Source of the DNA: Pseudanabaena sp. BC1403
GTDB taxonomy: Bacteria > Cyanobacteriota > Cyanobacteriia > Pseudanabaenales > Pseudanabaenaceae
Direction: 5' to 3'
DNA length: 64,000 nucleotides
Assembly (NCBI RefSeq): GCF_002914585.1
Contig: NZ_PDDM01000012.1
Location: 62,001 to 126,000 of the forward strand
The position numbers and the translations under genes are program-made. Positions 1 through 8,074 of this stretch are shown piece by piece. Position 1 is the first letter of the stretch, and every line of letters starts with the position of its first letter. The notes beneath the pieces are model-generated. The model was not told the origin of the DNA, did no database searches, and saw only the letters and a list, made by a program, of their open reading frames with translations.

Positions 1-14
1 AGATTAAGTCATCA

Positions 15-470
15 GTGTTAGAGAAATACCACATTCAAGTTAACAGTGATATTTATGCTCTTGCTAAATTGCAAGGGTGGTTTCAGCAATTTCAAAATTT
101 ATTACCAAAACCAACTTGGATGCAGTGCAATCTTGTGCTGGTTGAGGTATTTACCAATGTAGTATCTTATGCGCATGAAGGCCTTTCTGAAGAAACGCCC
201 ATCGATATTGAGATTACAATCAATGAGATCGAATACTTGCTAGAAATGAGGATTTGGGACTTTGGTGAACCTTTTGATCTGCAAGCAGAAATTGATCGGG
301 CTGCTTTAGAAGCGCAAAAGAGTCAAGAGTTTGAAAGTATTGATGATATTCCCACAGGTGGGCGAGGCTTAATGATCGCAAAGACAGTTGCTGATGACAT
401 CAGATATGAGACCTTACCTGACGGACGTAATTGTTTTGTAATGAGCAAAAATTTTGCAAAGCTTATTTAA
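15..470 (+). CDS. Anti-sigma regulatory factor, HATPase_c_2 Ser/Thr kinase type
   Basis: A small GHKL-fold protein of the RsbW/SpoIIAB type. Such proteins bind or phosphorylate anti-sigma-antagonist partners in cytoplasmic partner-switching pathways. ATP-site boxes are visible: an N-box-like VEVFTNVVSYAHEG (about 44-57), a G1-like region MRIWDFGEPFD (about 78-88) and a G2 box GGRGLMIAKTV (about 116-126). The 151 codons match a single-domain family member. The start used is a GTG at 15, but the frame stays open to the left edge, so the true start may lie outside. The gene ends on a strong hairpin shared with the convergent gene. No sigma factor or STAS partner is in view, so the target is unknown. 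Confidence 0.85.
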   Translation: MLEKYHIQVNSDIYALAKLQGWFQQFQNLLPKPTWMQCNLVLVEVFTNVVSYAHEGLSEETPIDIEITINEIEYLLEMRIWDFGEPFDLQAEIDRAALEAQKSQEFESIDDIPTGGRGLMIAKTVADDIRYETLPDGRNCFVMSKNFAKLI

Positions 471-522
471 TCCCAGAAGAGGAAAGGCGGTGCAAATCGC
501 CGCCTTTCCTCTTCTGGGATTT
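469..522. terminator. Bidirectional hairpin terminator
   Basis: A perfect inverted repeat of about 22 bp per arm, G+C-rich near the loop and A/T at the base, lies between convergent genes. It starts within the stop codon of the anti-sigma gene. It can serve transcripts from both sides. Confidence 0.8.
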
Positions 523-541
523 GGTATGGAATTGCTATGAA

Positions 542-736
542 TTAGCGCTTAAGCCATAGTACAAAAGCAAACAAACCAACAGGTAAAGTAATGGCATATA
601 TCGCGATCGCATTCATTACATCGACTGTTAAATTATTTGCCAATAAGCCCCAAGTGGGCGCAGCATATTTAATTACTGCCGACGCGATCGTTGAATAAAC
701 AAATAATCGCAAAATAAACAAAACTTGTTGCAACAT
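542..736 (-). CDS. Small hydrophobic membrane protein, unknown
   Basis: A 64-residue protein made almost entirely of two hydrophobic stretches (about 5-22 and 40-60), ending in a positive tail LKR. It is probably a two-pass inner-membrane or thylakoid peptide. I do not recognise a family and assign no function. Support for it being real: it fills the space between two hairpin terminators, it starts with ATG, and its composition is typical of conserved small cyanobacterial membrane proteins. It lies downstream of and on the same strand as the PBP gene, but a hairpin at 755-793 separates them. Confidence 0.6.
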   Translation of the reverse strand: MLQQVLFILRLFVYSTIASAVIKYAAPTWGLLANNLTVDVMNAIAIYAITLPVGLFAFVLWLKR

Positions 737-754
737 AAATTAATCACAAAATTT

Positions 755-793
755 AAATCAGGCGAGCGGCTCTTTACGCCGCTCGCCTGATTT
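755..793 (-). terminator. Hairpin terminator after PBP gene
   Basis: A perfect stem of about 16 bp with loop TCTTTAC and A/T-rich ends, placed just past the stop codon of the penicillin-binding protein gene. Confidence 0.75.
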
Positions 794-795
794 AT

Positions 796-2727
796 TTAGT
801 TTTTCTTTTTGCCACTTTCTTTCTCTTGGATTTCACTTGGCACAGGGAATTGCTCGATCGGTTGTCCAGCTAGCGCCCTTTCCATAAACTTACGCCAAAT
901 TGGAACCACATACACACCGCCAGTCACACCATTTGCCATCGGTGAATAATCATCATTACCAATCCAAATAGCTACTGATAGCTGCGGTACATAACCGACA
1001 AACCAAGCATCGCGAAAATCTGAAGTTGTACCCGTCTTACCCGCTACAGGTCGCCCGTCACTCATTTGCGCTTCGGTTGCCGTACCGTTGGTAACGACTC
1101 CACGCAAGGCATCAGTTAAATAAGAAACTGCGATCGGATCGAGAATTAATTCAGGTTTTGGTGTATTGTCCAGTACTAGATTGCCATTGCGATCGGTTAC
1201 CCGCGCAATCAACGTAGTTTTGGATTTGTAACCACCACTGGCAAATACAGCATAGGCTCCAGCCACCTCCATCGGCGTAACATCAGCAGCACCAAGCGGT
1301 AAAGAAACAACAGGGAGTATTGGACTGTTGATTCCCAATTTTCGACAGAGCGCAACTACATTTTCGTTGCCAAATTCTAGACCTAACTTAATTGCAGGAA
1401 TATTTCGAGAAACTGCGATCGCCTGACGAATGCTAATTGGCCCTGAGAATTTATTGTCATAGTTACGCGGTGCGTATGGTTCATCGCCATCAGGAATCGT
1501 CATTGGACTATCATCAATCGTTGAGTCAGGAGTGTAGTTACCTGAAGCAAAGGCAAGATAATAGACAAAAGGTTTAAACGAAGAACCCAGCTGTCGTCTT
1601 GCAAGAACGGCACGGTTATACTGATTTTTGTCAAAGTCGCCAACACCGCCTACCAAAGCTTTTACAAATCCAGTACGCGGATCGACAGCCACTAAAGATA
1701 ATTGATCTGCATAGGCTCCGCGATCGACTAAATCCTTGTGTCCTTCGGCAGCAACTTCTTCAGCTATACGCTGCATCTTTAAGTCAATAGTCGTCTGGAC
1801 ACGCAATCCACCTTGGAGAACGACATCACGACCAAATTTTTCTTCTAGCTCAGCCGTTACAGCCTGCGACACATAAGGAACACGGCTTGCTTCGTAAGAG
1901 ATCCCTTGCTTGCGAATAGTTATTTTCTGAGCCTTAGCAGCTTTGACTTCGGATTGAGTTGCCCATCCAAGCTCTAGAAGTCGATCAAGCACTAGCCCCT
2001 GACGCTTCTTAGATTCACTATAGTTATCCACTGGATTGAATACTGAAGGCGCTTGAATCGTACCTGCTAACATAGCAGCCTCTCCAAGGGTCAAATCAGC
2101 AGCAGATTTACCAAAATAATTTTGTGAAGCGGTTTCAGCTCCATTCGTATTTTTTCCCCAAAATACTTGGTTGAGGTACATCTCAAGGATTTGCTCCTTA
2201 GTAAATACCTGCTCAACACGCATTGCCAAAACTGCTTCAGCAACTTTGCGATTAAGACTACGTTCGTTGGACAGAAACAAGTTTTTAACTAATTGTTGCG
2301 TTAAGGTCGATCCCCCTTCAACAGTTCCACCTGCATTAAAGTTAGCTAAAATAGCGCGTCCAATACCACTGGGATCAATACCCTTGTGGGTATAGAAGTA
2401 AGCATCTTCCATCGCAAGCACCGATCGCTTAAGATGTGGCGAAATGCGATCAAGGGTAACAACTTCGCGGTTGACATCACCATGTAAACGGGCAATTAGT
2501 CCACCGTTAATGTCGTAAATATAGGTGGTTTCGACGGGTACATAACCTTTAAGTACTCTCACATCGGGCAGATCGCGAAAACTGAGCGCTAAGCCAACCA
2601 GACCACCAGCTACTGCCGCACCACCAATCATGATAATGCCCAGCAGCGTGCCACCAACAGCTTTGAGAGTGCCTTTTAAAATACTGCCTGTAAGAGACTG
2701 AGAACGCTCTACACTATTCGATGCCAC
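796..2727 (-). CDS. Class A penicillin-binding protein (PBP1A type)
   Basis: A bifunctional peptidoglycan synthase: glycosyltransferase (GT51) plus DD-transpeptidase, anchored in the inner membrane facing the periplasm. There is one membrane segment at about 24-48. The GT51 domain carries EDAYFYTHKGID (about 107-118), GGSTLTQQLVKNL (about 138-150) and EMYLNQVFWG. The transpeptidase domain has the Ser-x-x-Lys box at S382-K385, the SRN triad at 440-442 and KTGT at about 564-567. At 643 residues it lacks the extra domains of enterobacterial PBP1A and matches the shorter cyanobacterial form. It appears monocistronic. Cyanobacteria carry several class A paralogues, so I give no symbol. Confidence 0.95.
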   Translation of the reverse strand: MASNSVERSQSLTGSILKGTLKAVGGTLLGIIMIGGAAVAGGLVGLALSFRDLPDVRVLKGYVPVETTYIYDINGGLIARLHGDVNREVVTLDRISPHLKRSVLAMEDAYFYTHKGIDPSGIGRAILANFNAGGTVEGGSTLTQQLVKNLFLSNERSLNRKVAEAVLAMRVEQVFTKEQILEMYLNQVFWGKNTNGAETASQNYFGKSAADLTLGEAAMLAGTIQAPSVFNPVDNYSESKKRQGLVLDRLLELGWATQSEVKAAKAQKITIRKQGISYEASRVPYVSQAVTAELEEKFGRDVVLQGGLRVQTTIDLKMQRIAEEVAAEGHKDLVDRGAYADQLSLVAVDPRTGFVKALVGGVGDFDKNQYNRAVLARRQLGSSFKPFVYYLAFASGNYTPDSTIDDSPMTIPDGDEPYAPRNYDNKFSGPISIRQAIAVSRNIPAIKLGLEFGNENVVALCRKLGINSPILPVVSLPLGAADVTPMEVAGAYAVFASGGYKSKTTLIARVTDRNGNLVLDNTPKPELILDPIAVSYLTDALRGVVTNGTATEAQMSDGRPVAGKTGTTSDFRDAWFVGYVPQLSVAIWIGNDDYSPMANGVTGGVYVVPIWRKFMERALAGQPIEQFPVPSEIQEKESGKKKN

Positions 2728-2790
2728 AGCTATCTACCCTTTGATCAATTCATAGGTAATCTTACTGCATTAATTAAGTATTGCGTACTA

Positions 2791-2827
2791 AAAACTTAAG
2801 GTTGTGACAAGCACAACCTTAAGTTTT
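2791..2827 (-). terminator. Hairpin terminator after hisE
   Basis: A perfect 16-bp stem with a 5-nt loop. AAAA/TTTT base runs close each end. It lies a few bases past the hisE stop. Confidence 0.75.
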
Positions 2828-2832
2828 GACTT

Positions 2833-3111
2833 TTAGCGTCGTTGCGCAAGTTTGTCGTATACCAATTGCAGATCAACATGGTGATGTGCGATCGCCACTA
2901 ACGTGTGATAAAACAAATCTGCTACTTCTGAGGCGATCGCATCTGGATCATCATCTTTACAAGCCATCACCACTTCAGCAGACTCTTCGCCAATTTTTTT
3001 TAAAATCTTGTTGTCGCCACCAGCAAATAATTTGCAGGTATAAGAACTTTCTTGGGGATGCTCACGGCGATCGACAATTACCGCAAATAATTCTGAAAGG
3101 GGATCGTTCAT
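2833..3111 (-). CDS. hisE: Phosphoribosyl-ATP pyrophosphatase
   Basis: Histidine biosynthesis step 2: hydrolyses phosphoribosyl-ATP to phosphoribosyl-AMP and pyrophosphate. The all-alpha MazG-like fold signature is visible as KIGEESAEVVMA followed by EVADLFYHTLVA, which carry the acidic metal ligands. The start is placed at 3111 (MNDPLSEL); a further in-frame ATG at 3150 would add 13 non-conserved residues. At 93 residues it is a stand-alone HisE, whereas many cyanobacteria have a HisI-HisE fusion. No HisI domain lies upstream. It sits downstream of rplL on the same strand but beyond two hairpins, so it is probably a separate unit. Confidence 0.92.
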   Translation of the reverse strand: MNDPLSELFAVIVDRREHPQESSYTCKLFAGGDNKILKKIGEESAEVVMACKDDDPDAIASEVADLFYHTLVAIAHHHVDLQLVYDKLAQRR

Positions 3112-3169
3112 AATATAAAAGTTCTTATACAAAGTAATTATGATGCGCAAAGCGCCTCACAATCTTAAT

Positions 3170-3198
3170 AATAAAGGCACGCAATGCGTGCCTTTATT
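3170..3198 (-). terminator. Second hairpin downstream of rplL
   Basis: A 13-bp perfect stem (arm AATAAAGGCACGC) with a 3-nt loop. It follows the 3204-3230 hairpin in the direction of rplL transcription, giving a tandem terminator. A related stem (arm TAAAGGCAC) recurs after the porin gene at 38132-38157. Confidence 0.65.
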
Positions 3199-3203
3199 GT
3201 TTT

Positions 3204-3230
3204 TGAATGTTCTGCAAAGCAGAACATTCA
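3204..3230 (-). terminator. Hairpin terminator after rplL
   Basis: A 12-bp perfect stem (arm TGAATGTTCTGC) with an AAA loop, right after the rplL stop. A stem with the related GAATGTTC core occurs after rplA at 4514-4545. Confidence 0.7.
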
Positions 3231-3253
3231 AGCAAGCTAAATGTTGCCAACAA

Positions 3254-3643
3254 TTACTTGATGGAAACCTTACCACCAGCTTCTTCGATTTGCTTCTTAG
3301 CAGCTTCAGCATCAGCTTTAGGCATAGCTTCTTTGATGGTCTTAGGTGCAGACTCAACCATATCCTTAGCATCTTTCAAGCCTAAGCCTGTGATTTCGCG
3401 AACGATCTTCAGGACGGCAATCTTCTTGTCAGCAGGAACTTCATCAAGTACCAAGTCAAAAGCAGTCTTCTCTTCTTCTACTTCAGCAGCAGCAGCAGCA
3501 CCAGGAGCAGCCATCATCATGCCACCAACAGGAGCAGCAGCCGAAACGCCGAAGGTTTCTTCGATCGCTTTGACCAATTCAGAAGCTTCAAGAAGGCTCA
3601 AAGACTTTAGTTCTTCAATAATGCTATCGATTTTTGCAGACAT
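3254..3643 (-). CDS. rplL: 50S ribosomal protein L7/L12
   Basis: The stalk protein of the large ribosomal subunit; it recruits and activates translational GTPases and is bound as dimers to L10. The N-terminal dimerisation helix, the Ala/Gly-rich hinge ([19 protein letters not shown], about 39-57) and the C-terminal domain with [17 protein letters not shown] are all present. The length of 129 residues is normal for cyanobacteria. It is the last gene of the block rplK-rplA-rplJ-rplL, 83 bp after rplJ, and is followed by tandem hairpins. It is expected to be controlled with rplJ through the L10 leader. Confidence 0.98.
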   Translation of the reverse strand: MSAKIDSIIEELKSLSLLEASELVKAIEETFGVSAAAPVGGMMMAAPGAAAAAEVEEEKTAFDLVLDEVPADKKIAVLKIVREITGLGLKDAKDMVESAPKTIKEAMPKADAEAAKKQIEEAGGKVSIK

Positions 3644-3690
3644 AATTTTTCTCTTTAGTTAATTAGATTAGGTTAGTAATTGGTGAACGG

Positions 3691-3718
3691 TAATTCGTAA
3701 TTCGTAATTCGTAATTAC
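3691..3718. repeat. Short 7-bp tandem repeat
   Basis: The unit TAATTCG is repeated three times, followed by a partial fourth, in the rplJ-rplL spacer. The flanks (GGTAATT ... AATTACC) also form a small inverted repeat. No function can be assigned. Confidence 0.7.
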
Positions 3719-3726
3719 CAATCCTT

Positions 3727-4254
3727 CTAAGCAGCTTCTTTTTCGGAAACAGCTTTGATAGCTCTGCCCAGAGATTGAGGAACCTCTTTGATGCCGATCG
3801 CGATCTTGGCGGTAACTGAATTGATAGCACCAGCGATTTGCGCGATAAGTACTTCCTTTGAAGGTAGATCTGCGATCGCCTGCAAGTCTTTTGCAGTCAA
3901 AGCGCGACCTTCTAAGACTCCGCCACGAAGTTCGGTTTTCTTAGATTCCTTTTGGAATGCTTGGTATGCCTTAACAGCACCACCGATGTCATCTTTGACA
4001 AACAGACAAGCAGAAGGTCCAACGAGGAAACCTTCAAGAGGTTTCCATTCAGGAGTTTCAGAAATTGCTTGCTTGAGCAAAGTGTTTTTGGTAGTTCTGC
4101 ACACCGTACCCGTAGGACGGAGTGAGCGGCGGAGCTTAGTAATCTCGGCAACTGATAAAGTTGAGTAATCGATTACCATGACCATCTGAGTTCCTTCAAA
4201 CTCTTTGGTCATTTCTCCGACTAGAAATTTCTTTTGGTCTAGGGTCTTACCCAT
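3727..4254 (-). CDS. rplJ: 50S ribosomal protein L10
   Basis: The base of the ribosomal stalk; it binds 23S rRNA and holds L7/L12 dimers through its C-terminal helix. The L10 family pattern is visible: MGKTLDQKKFLVGEM, then VIDYSTLSVAEITKLRRSLRPTG (about 28-50), TKNTLLKQAI, and the regulated-pocket region LVGPSACLFVKDD. The length of 175 residues is typical. An unusually complete Shine-Dalgarno sequence precedes the ATG, and the 317-bp spacer upstream holds an L10 autoregulatory leader. It is followed by rplL in the same transcript. Confidence 0.98.
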   Translation of the reverse strand: MGKTLDQKKFLVGEMTKEFEGTQMVMVIDYSTLSVAEITKLRRSLRPTGTVCRTTKNTLLKQAISETPEWKPLEGFLVGPSACLFVKDDIGGAVKAYQAFQKESKKTELRGGVLEGRALTAKDLQAIADLPSKEVLIAQIAGAINSVTAKIAIGIKEVPQSLGRAIKAVSEKEAA

Positions 4255-4261
4255 ATGGTTC

Positions 4262-4271
4262 TCACCTCCTT
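4262..4271 (-). promoter_or_regulatory. Full-length Shine-Dalgarno of rplJ
   Basis: Read on the minus strand, AAGGAGGTGA sits 7 nt before the rplJ ATG. It is close to the full anti-SD complement and much stronger than the other ribosome-binding sites in this window. Confidence 0.85.
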
Positions 4272-4335
4272 GTGTTTGGAGCTAATTAAATTGCGCTTTG
4301 CGCTATCAAATTAGCTGTGTAGATCTTTAAAGTCA

Positions 4336-4460
4336 TTAAAAAAGCCTCGTCTTTTCGCAGACCGAGGCTAAAAAAGTATTCTTTCCAGAATCTTTCTTAA
4401 AACACCTCGGCAGGAAATTGAGCCATGAGCACCTGCTGTCTATGGAGATATTCAGTTGTC
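4336..4460 (-). promoter_or_regulatory. L10 leader with attenuator terminator
   Basis: This is a ribosomal protein L10 autoregulatory leader. On the minus strand the RNA reads GACAGCAGGTG (4430-4440), then CCTGCCGAGGTG (4403-4414), the characteristic L10-leader stem. A terminator hairpin follows (arms AGCCTCG at 4363-4369 and CGAGGCT at 4343-4349) and runs into a U tract. The leader segment CCGAGG (plus 4405-4410) is complementary to CCTCGG in the 5' arm of the terminator (plus 4362-4367). An antiterminator and a terminator are therefore mutually exclusive. In the known mechanism, L10 binding to the leader favours termination. Confidence 0.88.
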
Positions 4461-4513
4461 GAAATTTCTTTCTAGGCTTATTACAACAATTAGACTTAGC
4501 TTTTACTTCTTCT

Positions 4514-4545
4514 TTCAGAATGTTCGCTTTAGGTGAACATTCTGA
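4514..4545 (-). terminator. Hairpin after rplA
   Basis: A 12-bp stem (arm TTCAGAATGTTC) with an 8-nt loop lies 27 bp past the rplA stop. It may partly separate rplK-rplA from rplJ-rplL or act as a processing site. Confidence 0.55.
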
Positions 4546-4571
4546 ATTTAAATGACTTTGAAAGGCTTAAA

Positions 4572-5285
4572 TTACGCATCTCCGAACTTGAGATCACGCA
4601 GAGCGGTGACATCAACTTCGATCGCAGGCCCCATAGTTGCAGATACATACAGCGATCTCCAGTATCTACCCTTTGCGCCCGAAGGACGATTGCGATCGAT
4701 CGTTTCTTGCAAAGCTTTGAGGTTGATTAGCAAGTCTTCAGCAGGGAAGGCAGCCTTGCCAAATTGGATATGGACGATCCCTGTGCGATCGGCACGGAAT
4801 TCTAGCTTACCAGCTTTGAATTCGTTGATTGCGCCACCTAAATCAGTAGTTACCGTACCACCTTTAGGTGAAGGCATCAATCCTCTTGGTCCAAGCAATT
4901 TACCAAGCTTAGCCACCTGAGGCATCATGTCAGGTGTTGAAATCAGCAAATCAAAATCCATTCTTCCCTTGCTGATTTCATCGATTAGCTCCTCAGAACC
5001 AGCGATGTCTGCACCTGCGGCGGTTGCTTCGGCAACTTTTTCACCACGAGCAATAACTGCTACACGAATTGTTTGTCCCGTTCCTTTTGGTAAAGTTACC
5101 GTTGTCCGCAATTGTTGATCAGCGTACTTCGGATCGATACCTAGTCTGACGTGTGCTTCTACTGACTCAGGGAACTTAGCTGTCGCAGTTACTTTGACTA
5201 GCTCCAATGCATTGATCGGTGCGTAAGGTCTATCTTCAACCTTGCTTAAAGCTTCCTTAAGACGCTTTGAGATTTTCTTTGCCAT
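4572..5285 (-). CDS. rplA: 50S ribosomal protein L1
   Basis: A large-subunit protein that forms the mobile L1 arm at the E site and binds 23S rRNA. Family landmarks are visible: the N-terminal SKRLKEAL, the RNA-contact stretch [16 protein letters not shown] (about 68-83), [30 protein letters not shown] (about 112-142) and the C-terminal [20 protein letters not shown]. The 237 residues match the family length. It lies 99 bp after rplK on the same strand. In bacteria L1 commonly represses its own rplK-rplA mRNA. I did not identify an L1 site here. Confidence 0.98.
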   Translation of the reverse strand: MAKKISKRLKEALSKVEDRPYAPINALELVKVTATAKFPESVEAHVRLGIDPKYADQQLRTTVTLPKGTGQTIRVAVIARGEKVAEATAAGADIAGSEELIDEISKGRMDFDLLISTPDMMPQVAKLGKLLGPRGLMPSPKGGTVTTDLGGAINEFKAGKLEFRADRTGIVHIQFGKAAFPAEDLLINLKALQETIDRNRPSGAKGRYWRSLYVSATMGPAIEVDVTALRDLKFGDA

Positions 5286-5384
5286 GATTACTCCTACGGG
5301 GTGCGATCGGAAAAATTAATTCCCTCCCCCAACTAAAATTTTTGTTTGAATTTTATAGATATTGAAAATTGACAAGCCGAGAAA

Positions 5385-5810
5385 CTAAGAGCTAATAGTA
5401 ACGCCCATGTTCTTTGCAGTGCCTTCAATAATCTTCATCGCTGCATCGATATCATTTGCGTTGATATCAGGCATTTTGGTTTCAGCGATTTGACGAAGTT
5501 GATCTCTGGAGATAGAACCTACCTTTTTACGGTTTGGCTCAGCTGAACCAGAGGAGATGCCAGCTGCTTTTTGAATTAAAACTGATGCTGGTGGTGTTTT
5601 GAGAACGAAGGTAAAGCTTCGGTCTTCATACACAGATATTTCTACAGGAATGACCATGCCTGCTTGATCAGCAGTACGGGCGTTATATTCCTTACAAAAC
5701 ATCATGATGTTGACACCATGCTGACCTAGAGCAGGGCCAACTGGTGGAGTTGGGCTAGCCTTACCAGCATTAAGTGCCAACTTGATAATTGCTGTAACTT
5801 TCTTAGCCAT
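5385..5810 (-). CDS. rplK: 50S ribosomal protein L11
   Basis: A large-subunit protein of the GTPase-associated centre and a partner of L10 and 23S rRNA. The N-terminal proline-rich switch [22 protein letters not shown] (about 15-36) and the C-terminal RNA-binding domain ([40 protein letters not shown]) are intact. The 141 residues match the standard length. It follows nusG by 57 bp, the classical secE-nusG-rplK order. Confidence 0.98.
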   Translation of the reverse strand: MAKKVTAIIKLALNAGKASPTPPVGPALGQHGVNIMMFCKEYNARTADQAGMVIPVEISVYEDRSFTFVLKTPPASVLIQKAAGISSGSAEPNRKKVGSISRDQLRQIAETKMPDINANDIDAAMKIIEGTAKNMGVTISS

Positions 5811-5867
5811 TAATTTTAGCCGTTAATTTTAGCCGTTTAAGAAACTACAAACCTGCGTTTGAGTGAA

Positions 5868-6512
5868 TTAGTTTTGCTTTTGTACCTGAGTGAACTCTAG
5901 TTCTACAGGTGTGTCTCTACCAAAGATTGAAAGCAGGGCTTTAAGTTTGCTCCGTTCTGGGCTAACTTCCACCACTTCGCCTTCAAAGTCTTTGAAAGGT
6001 CCATTAAGCACTTTGATTTTGTCGCCTTGAGCCATGTTGATTTTGAGAACTGGCTCTTGTTCGACGGTGACACGGAAAATTCTTTCAACCTCTTTCTCGG
6101 TGAGAGGACGAGGTTTAACATGTCCTCGACCGCGACCGTAGTGACGTTTTTGTTCTGTGCCGACAAAGTTAATTACATGGGGAGTGCTTTTGACAGCAAG
6201 CCATGCATCATCATCAACTTCTAGCTGTCCGATTTCATTTCTGACAGTTTTGATCTGAATCAGAACATAACCAGGGAAAATCTTTTCCTCAGAGGTTGCT
6301 CGACTGCCATCCTTTCTCAGTTTGACGGTCGGTGTCTGTGGAATTTCAATTTGCTTGATCCTATCTTCGACATCAAGGGTCTTGATGCGTTGCTCTAGGC
6401 TCGACTTAACCTTTTTTTCGCAGCCCGAAGCAATTTGAACGGCATACCAGTTAAATAGTATGTCTTCATCTTCTTGGCTACTAGATGAGTGGTCGATATC
6501 CTCGGTAAACAT
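5868..6512 (-). CDS. nusG: Transcription antitermination/elongation factor NusG
   Basis: A Spt5-family factor that binds RNA polymerase, modulating pausing, Rho action and transcription-translation coupling. The NGN domain begins NWYAVQIASGCEKKVKSSLEQRI (about 21-43) with FPGYVLIQI, and the C-terminal KOW domain has GDKIKVLNGPFKDFEGEV (about 162-179). It has an acidic N-terminal extension of about 20 residues, as in other cyanobacteria. Its ATG overlaps the secE stop by one base (TAATG), indicating translational coupling. Confidence 0.97.
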   Translation of the reverse strand: MFTEDIDHSSSSQEDEDILFNWYAVQIASGCEKKVKSSLEQRIKTLDVEDRIKQIEIPQTPTVKLRKDGSRATSEEKIFPGYVLIQIKTVRNEIGQLEVDDDAWLAVKSTPHVINFVGTEQKRHYGRGRGHVKPRPLTEKEVERIFRVTVEQEPVLKINMAQGDKIKVLNGPFKDFEGEVVEVSPERSKLKALLSIFGRDTPVELEFTQVQKQN

Positions 6513-6763
6513 TATTGAAACACCTGCAATGCGATCGCCTTAAACAAAGCATCAATTAGATAAACAAAGGTTGCGACTGCAACGATCATCAAAAGAACGG
6601 ATGCAGACTCACTAATGAGCTGTTGGCGCGTGGGCCAAACGATCTTGCCGAATTCGGCTTTGGATTCTACAAAAAGTTTAGCTACCCCAGTTGGCTCAGA
6701 TTTTGCATCTGATTCAACTTTGGATGCTTCTTTTGGTTGCTCTTTTAGGTCGTTTTTCGTCAT
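6512..6763 (-). CDS. secE: Preprotein translocase subunit SecE
   Basis: The small essential subunit of the SecYEG channel in plasma and thylakoid membranes. The sequence shows a charged, Lys/Glu-rich cytosolic N-terminus, the conserved amphipathic helix FVESKAEFGKIVWPTRQQL (about 31-49) and one membrane segment SASVLLMIVAVATFVYLIDALF. The 83 residues are typical of the single-TM bacterial form. It is followed by an overlapping nusG and preceded by tRNA-Trp, the standard order. Confidence 0.95.
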   Translation of the reverse strand: MTKNDLKEQPKEASKVESDAKSEPTGVAKLFVESKAEFGKIVWPTRQQLISESASVLLMIVAVATFVYLIDALFKAIALQVFQ

Positions 6764-6840
6764 AGCGGCAACTCTTGCGATTCCTTTGCAATCTTTGTAA
6801 ATACGATACGTTTAAGTGCAATTCTCTAAAATGGTGAAGC

Positions 6841-6912
6841 GCGCCCTGGAGGACTCGAACCTCCGACATCAGGTTTTGGAGACCTGCGTTCTACCAACTG
6901 AACTAAGGACGC
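6841..6912 (-). tRNA. trnW: tRNA-Trp(CCA)
   Basis: On the minus strand a complete cloverleaf folds. It has a 7-bp acceptor stem GCGTCCT/AGGGCGC with one G-U pair, a D arm (GTTC..GAAC), an anticodon stem CAGGT/ACCTG with anticodon CCA, and a T arm GGAGG-TTCGAGT-CCTCC. The 3' CCA is not encoded. It lies between rplS and secE and may be co-transcribed with secE-nusG. Confidence 0.95.
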
Positions 6913-7012
6913 ACGTAATGAAAACACGATTTCGATACGCAACCAGTTATATCTACTGTATCAGTTGCTATAAAAAAATAGTATTTGATACTTAGTATAA
7001 CTGTAGATGGAT

Positions 7013-7375
7013 CTATAGTGGTCGATCAAATCGTTGTTTAAGACGAGTTGCTTTACCAACTAGGTCACGTAAGTAGTAGAGCTTAGCACGACGAACTTTA
7101 CCACGACGAATCACTTTGATGCTTTCAATTTGAGGAGAATGTAGCAAGAAGGCTCGCTCTACTCCAATTCCTTGAAATACTCGACGGACGGTAATAACAG
7201 TGTTAACGCTAGAACCACGTCTCGCAATGATCACGCCTTCGTATGGCTGAGTACGTTCTTTGCCGCCCTCTTTAATCCTAACTCCAACCTTGACAGTATC
7301 TCCTACATAAATTGTGGGGAGATCTGTTTTGATATATTCCGCTTCAATTGAGCGGATGATTTCAGAAGCGTTCAT
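7013..7375 (-). CDS. rplS: 50S ribosomal protein L19
   Basis: A large-subunit protein at the interface with the 30S subunit. Conserved features are [35 protein letters not shown] and [20 protein letters not shown], followed by the basic [16 protein letters not shown] near the C-terminus. I start at MNASEII (7375), giving 120 residues as in other bacteria. An upstream in-frame ATG at 7402 would add nine hydrophobic residues not expected in L19. It is upstream of tRNA-Trp on the same strand. Confidence 0.96.
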   Translation of the reverse strand: MNASEIIRSIEAEYIKTDLPTIYVGDTVKVGVRIKEGGKERTQPYEGVIIARRGSSVNTVITVRRVFQGIGVERAFLLHSPQIESIKVIRRGKVRRAKLYYLRDLVGKATRLKQRFDRPL

Positions 7376-7586
7376 GAGGAATGCCAAAAAAGTCGCGATC
7401 ATCTATGTTAAAGCATGAATGACTTAATGTCTATAATTTTTTGTCAAATTGTCAAATTACTTCTATAGATTATGTTGAATTACTCAAAGTAGCAGTAACT
7501 CAGATAGTTTTCACTTTCTAATTGTCTTAGTGTAGAACTCTGTAATACCTCAAGCCACAAAAAAAGATAAACATAACACTCGCTTA

Positions 7587-7616
7587 TTGCTATTTAACTA
7601 ATAATTTTGCTATAAT
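7587..7616 (+). promoter_or_regulatory. Putative sigma-70 promoter of the 90-aa gene
   Basis: TTGCTA and a consensus TATAAT are separated by 18 bp. They end about 40 bp before the ATG of the next gene, inside an AT-rich spacer. Confidence 0.5.
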
Positions 7617-7658
7617 TTTTTCAGATTTTTAGAAAAAATCTAAATTCAAGGGGGAAAA

Positions 7659-7931
7659 ATGAAAAACTACGCTGAAATGAGTCCAGAACTTGAAAAAACG
7701 TTTACTGCATTTGTTAATAATGCAAATAAAACTCATCTCCATCCTGTTCTTGATCGCGACAGGTTTCTAGATTTTATTATTCAATCTCATTCAGAAAACT
7801 CTGACCTTGATGTGGTAACACTTCAAGAAAGATTGGAAAGTCAAGGCTTCTCGGAAGAATATGCTTTAGAGCTTTCTATAAAATATGAGTTTGGAAAGGA
7901 ATTACTAAATAAATTTGTTCAAGCTATTTAG
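7659..7931 (+). CDS. Hypothetical acidic protein, 90 aa
   Basis: I do not recognise a family. The protein is 90 residues, soluble, mostly helical by composition, with no membrane segment, no Cys and no obvious metal motif. It contains HLHPVLDRDRFLDFI and a C-terminal QGFSEEYALELSIKYEFGKELLNKF. Support for a real gene: a strong purine-rich ribosome-binding site (AAGGGGGAAAA) immediately before ATG, a plausible promoter 40 bp upstream and an isolated position between opposite-strand genes. Function is unassigned. Confidence 0.7.
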   Translation: MKNYAEMSPELEKTFTAFVNNANKTHLHPVLDRDRFLDFIIQSHSENSDLDVVTLQERLESQGFSEEYALELSIKYEFGKELLNKFVQAI

Positions 7932-7985
7932 TAGTTGTTTTGAACTCGTTCATTTTAATAGCATTTAATGGCTACTGCCCTCTAC

Positions 7986-8034
7986 GCCAAGAATTGGTTG
8001 TGCGTGGCTTCACTCCGCCCCATAAATTCTTGGC
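7986..8034. terminator. Imperfect hairpin
   Basis: Arms GCCAAGAATT and AATTCTTGGC (10 bp) enclose a 29-nt G+C-rich loop that can form further pairs. It lies between convergent genes and may terminate either one. Confidence 0.4.
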
Positions 8035-8074
8035 TTTATAGTTTCTATTTATTGGGTGAGCAGCGATTAATTAG

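Noticed and set aside
3207-3662. Plus-strand 151-codon frame opposite rplL
   Set aside because: It is an antisense shadow of the Ala-rich L7/L12 coding sequence; the minus-strand product is unmistakable.
7403-7658. Search for an additional RNA gene between rplS and the 90-aa gene
   Set aside because: The sequence is AT-rich with a promoter but no cloverleaf or strong stem.
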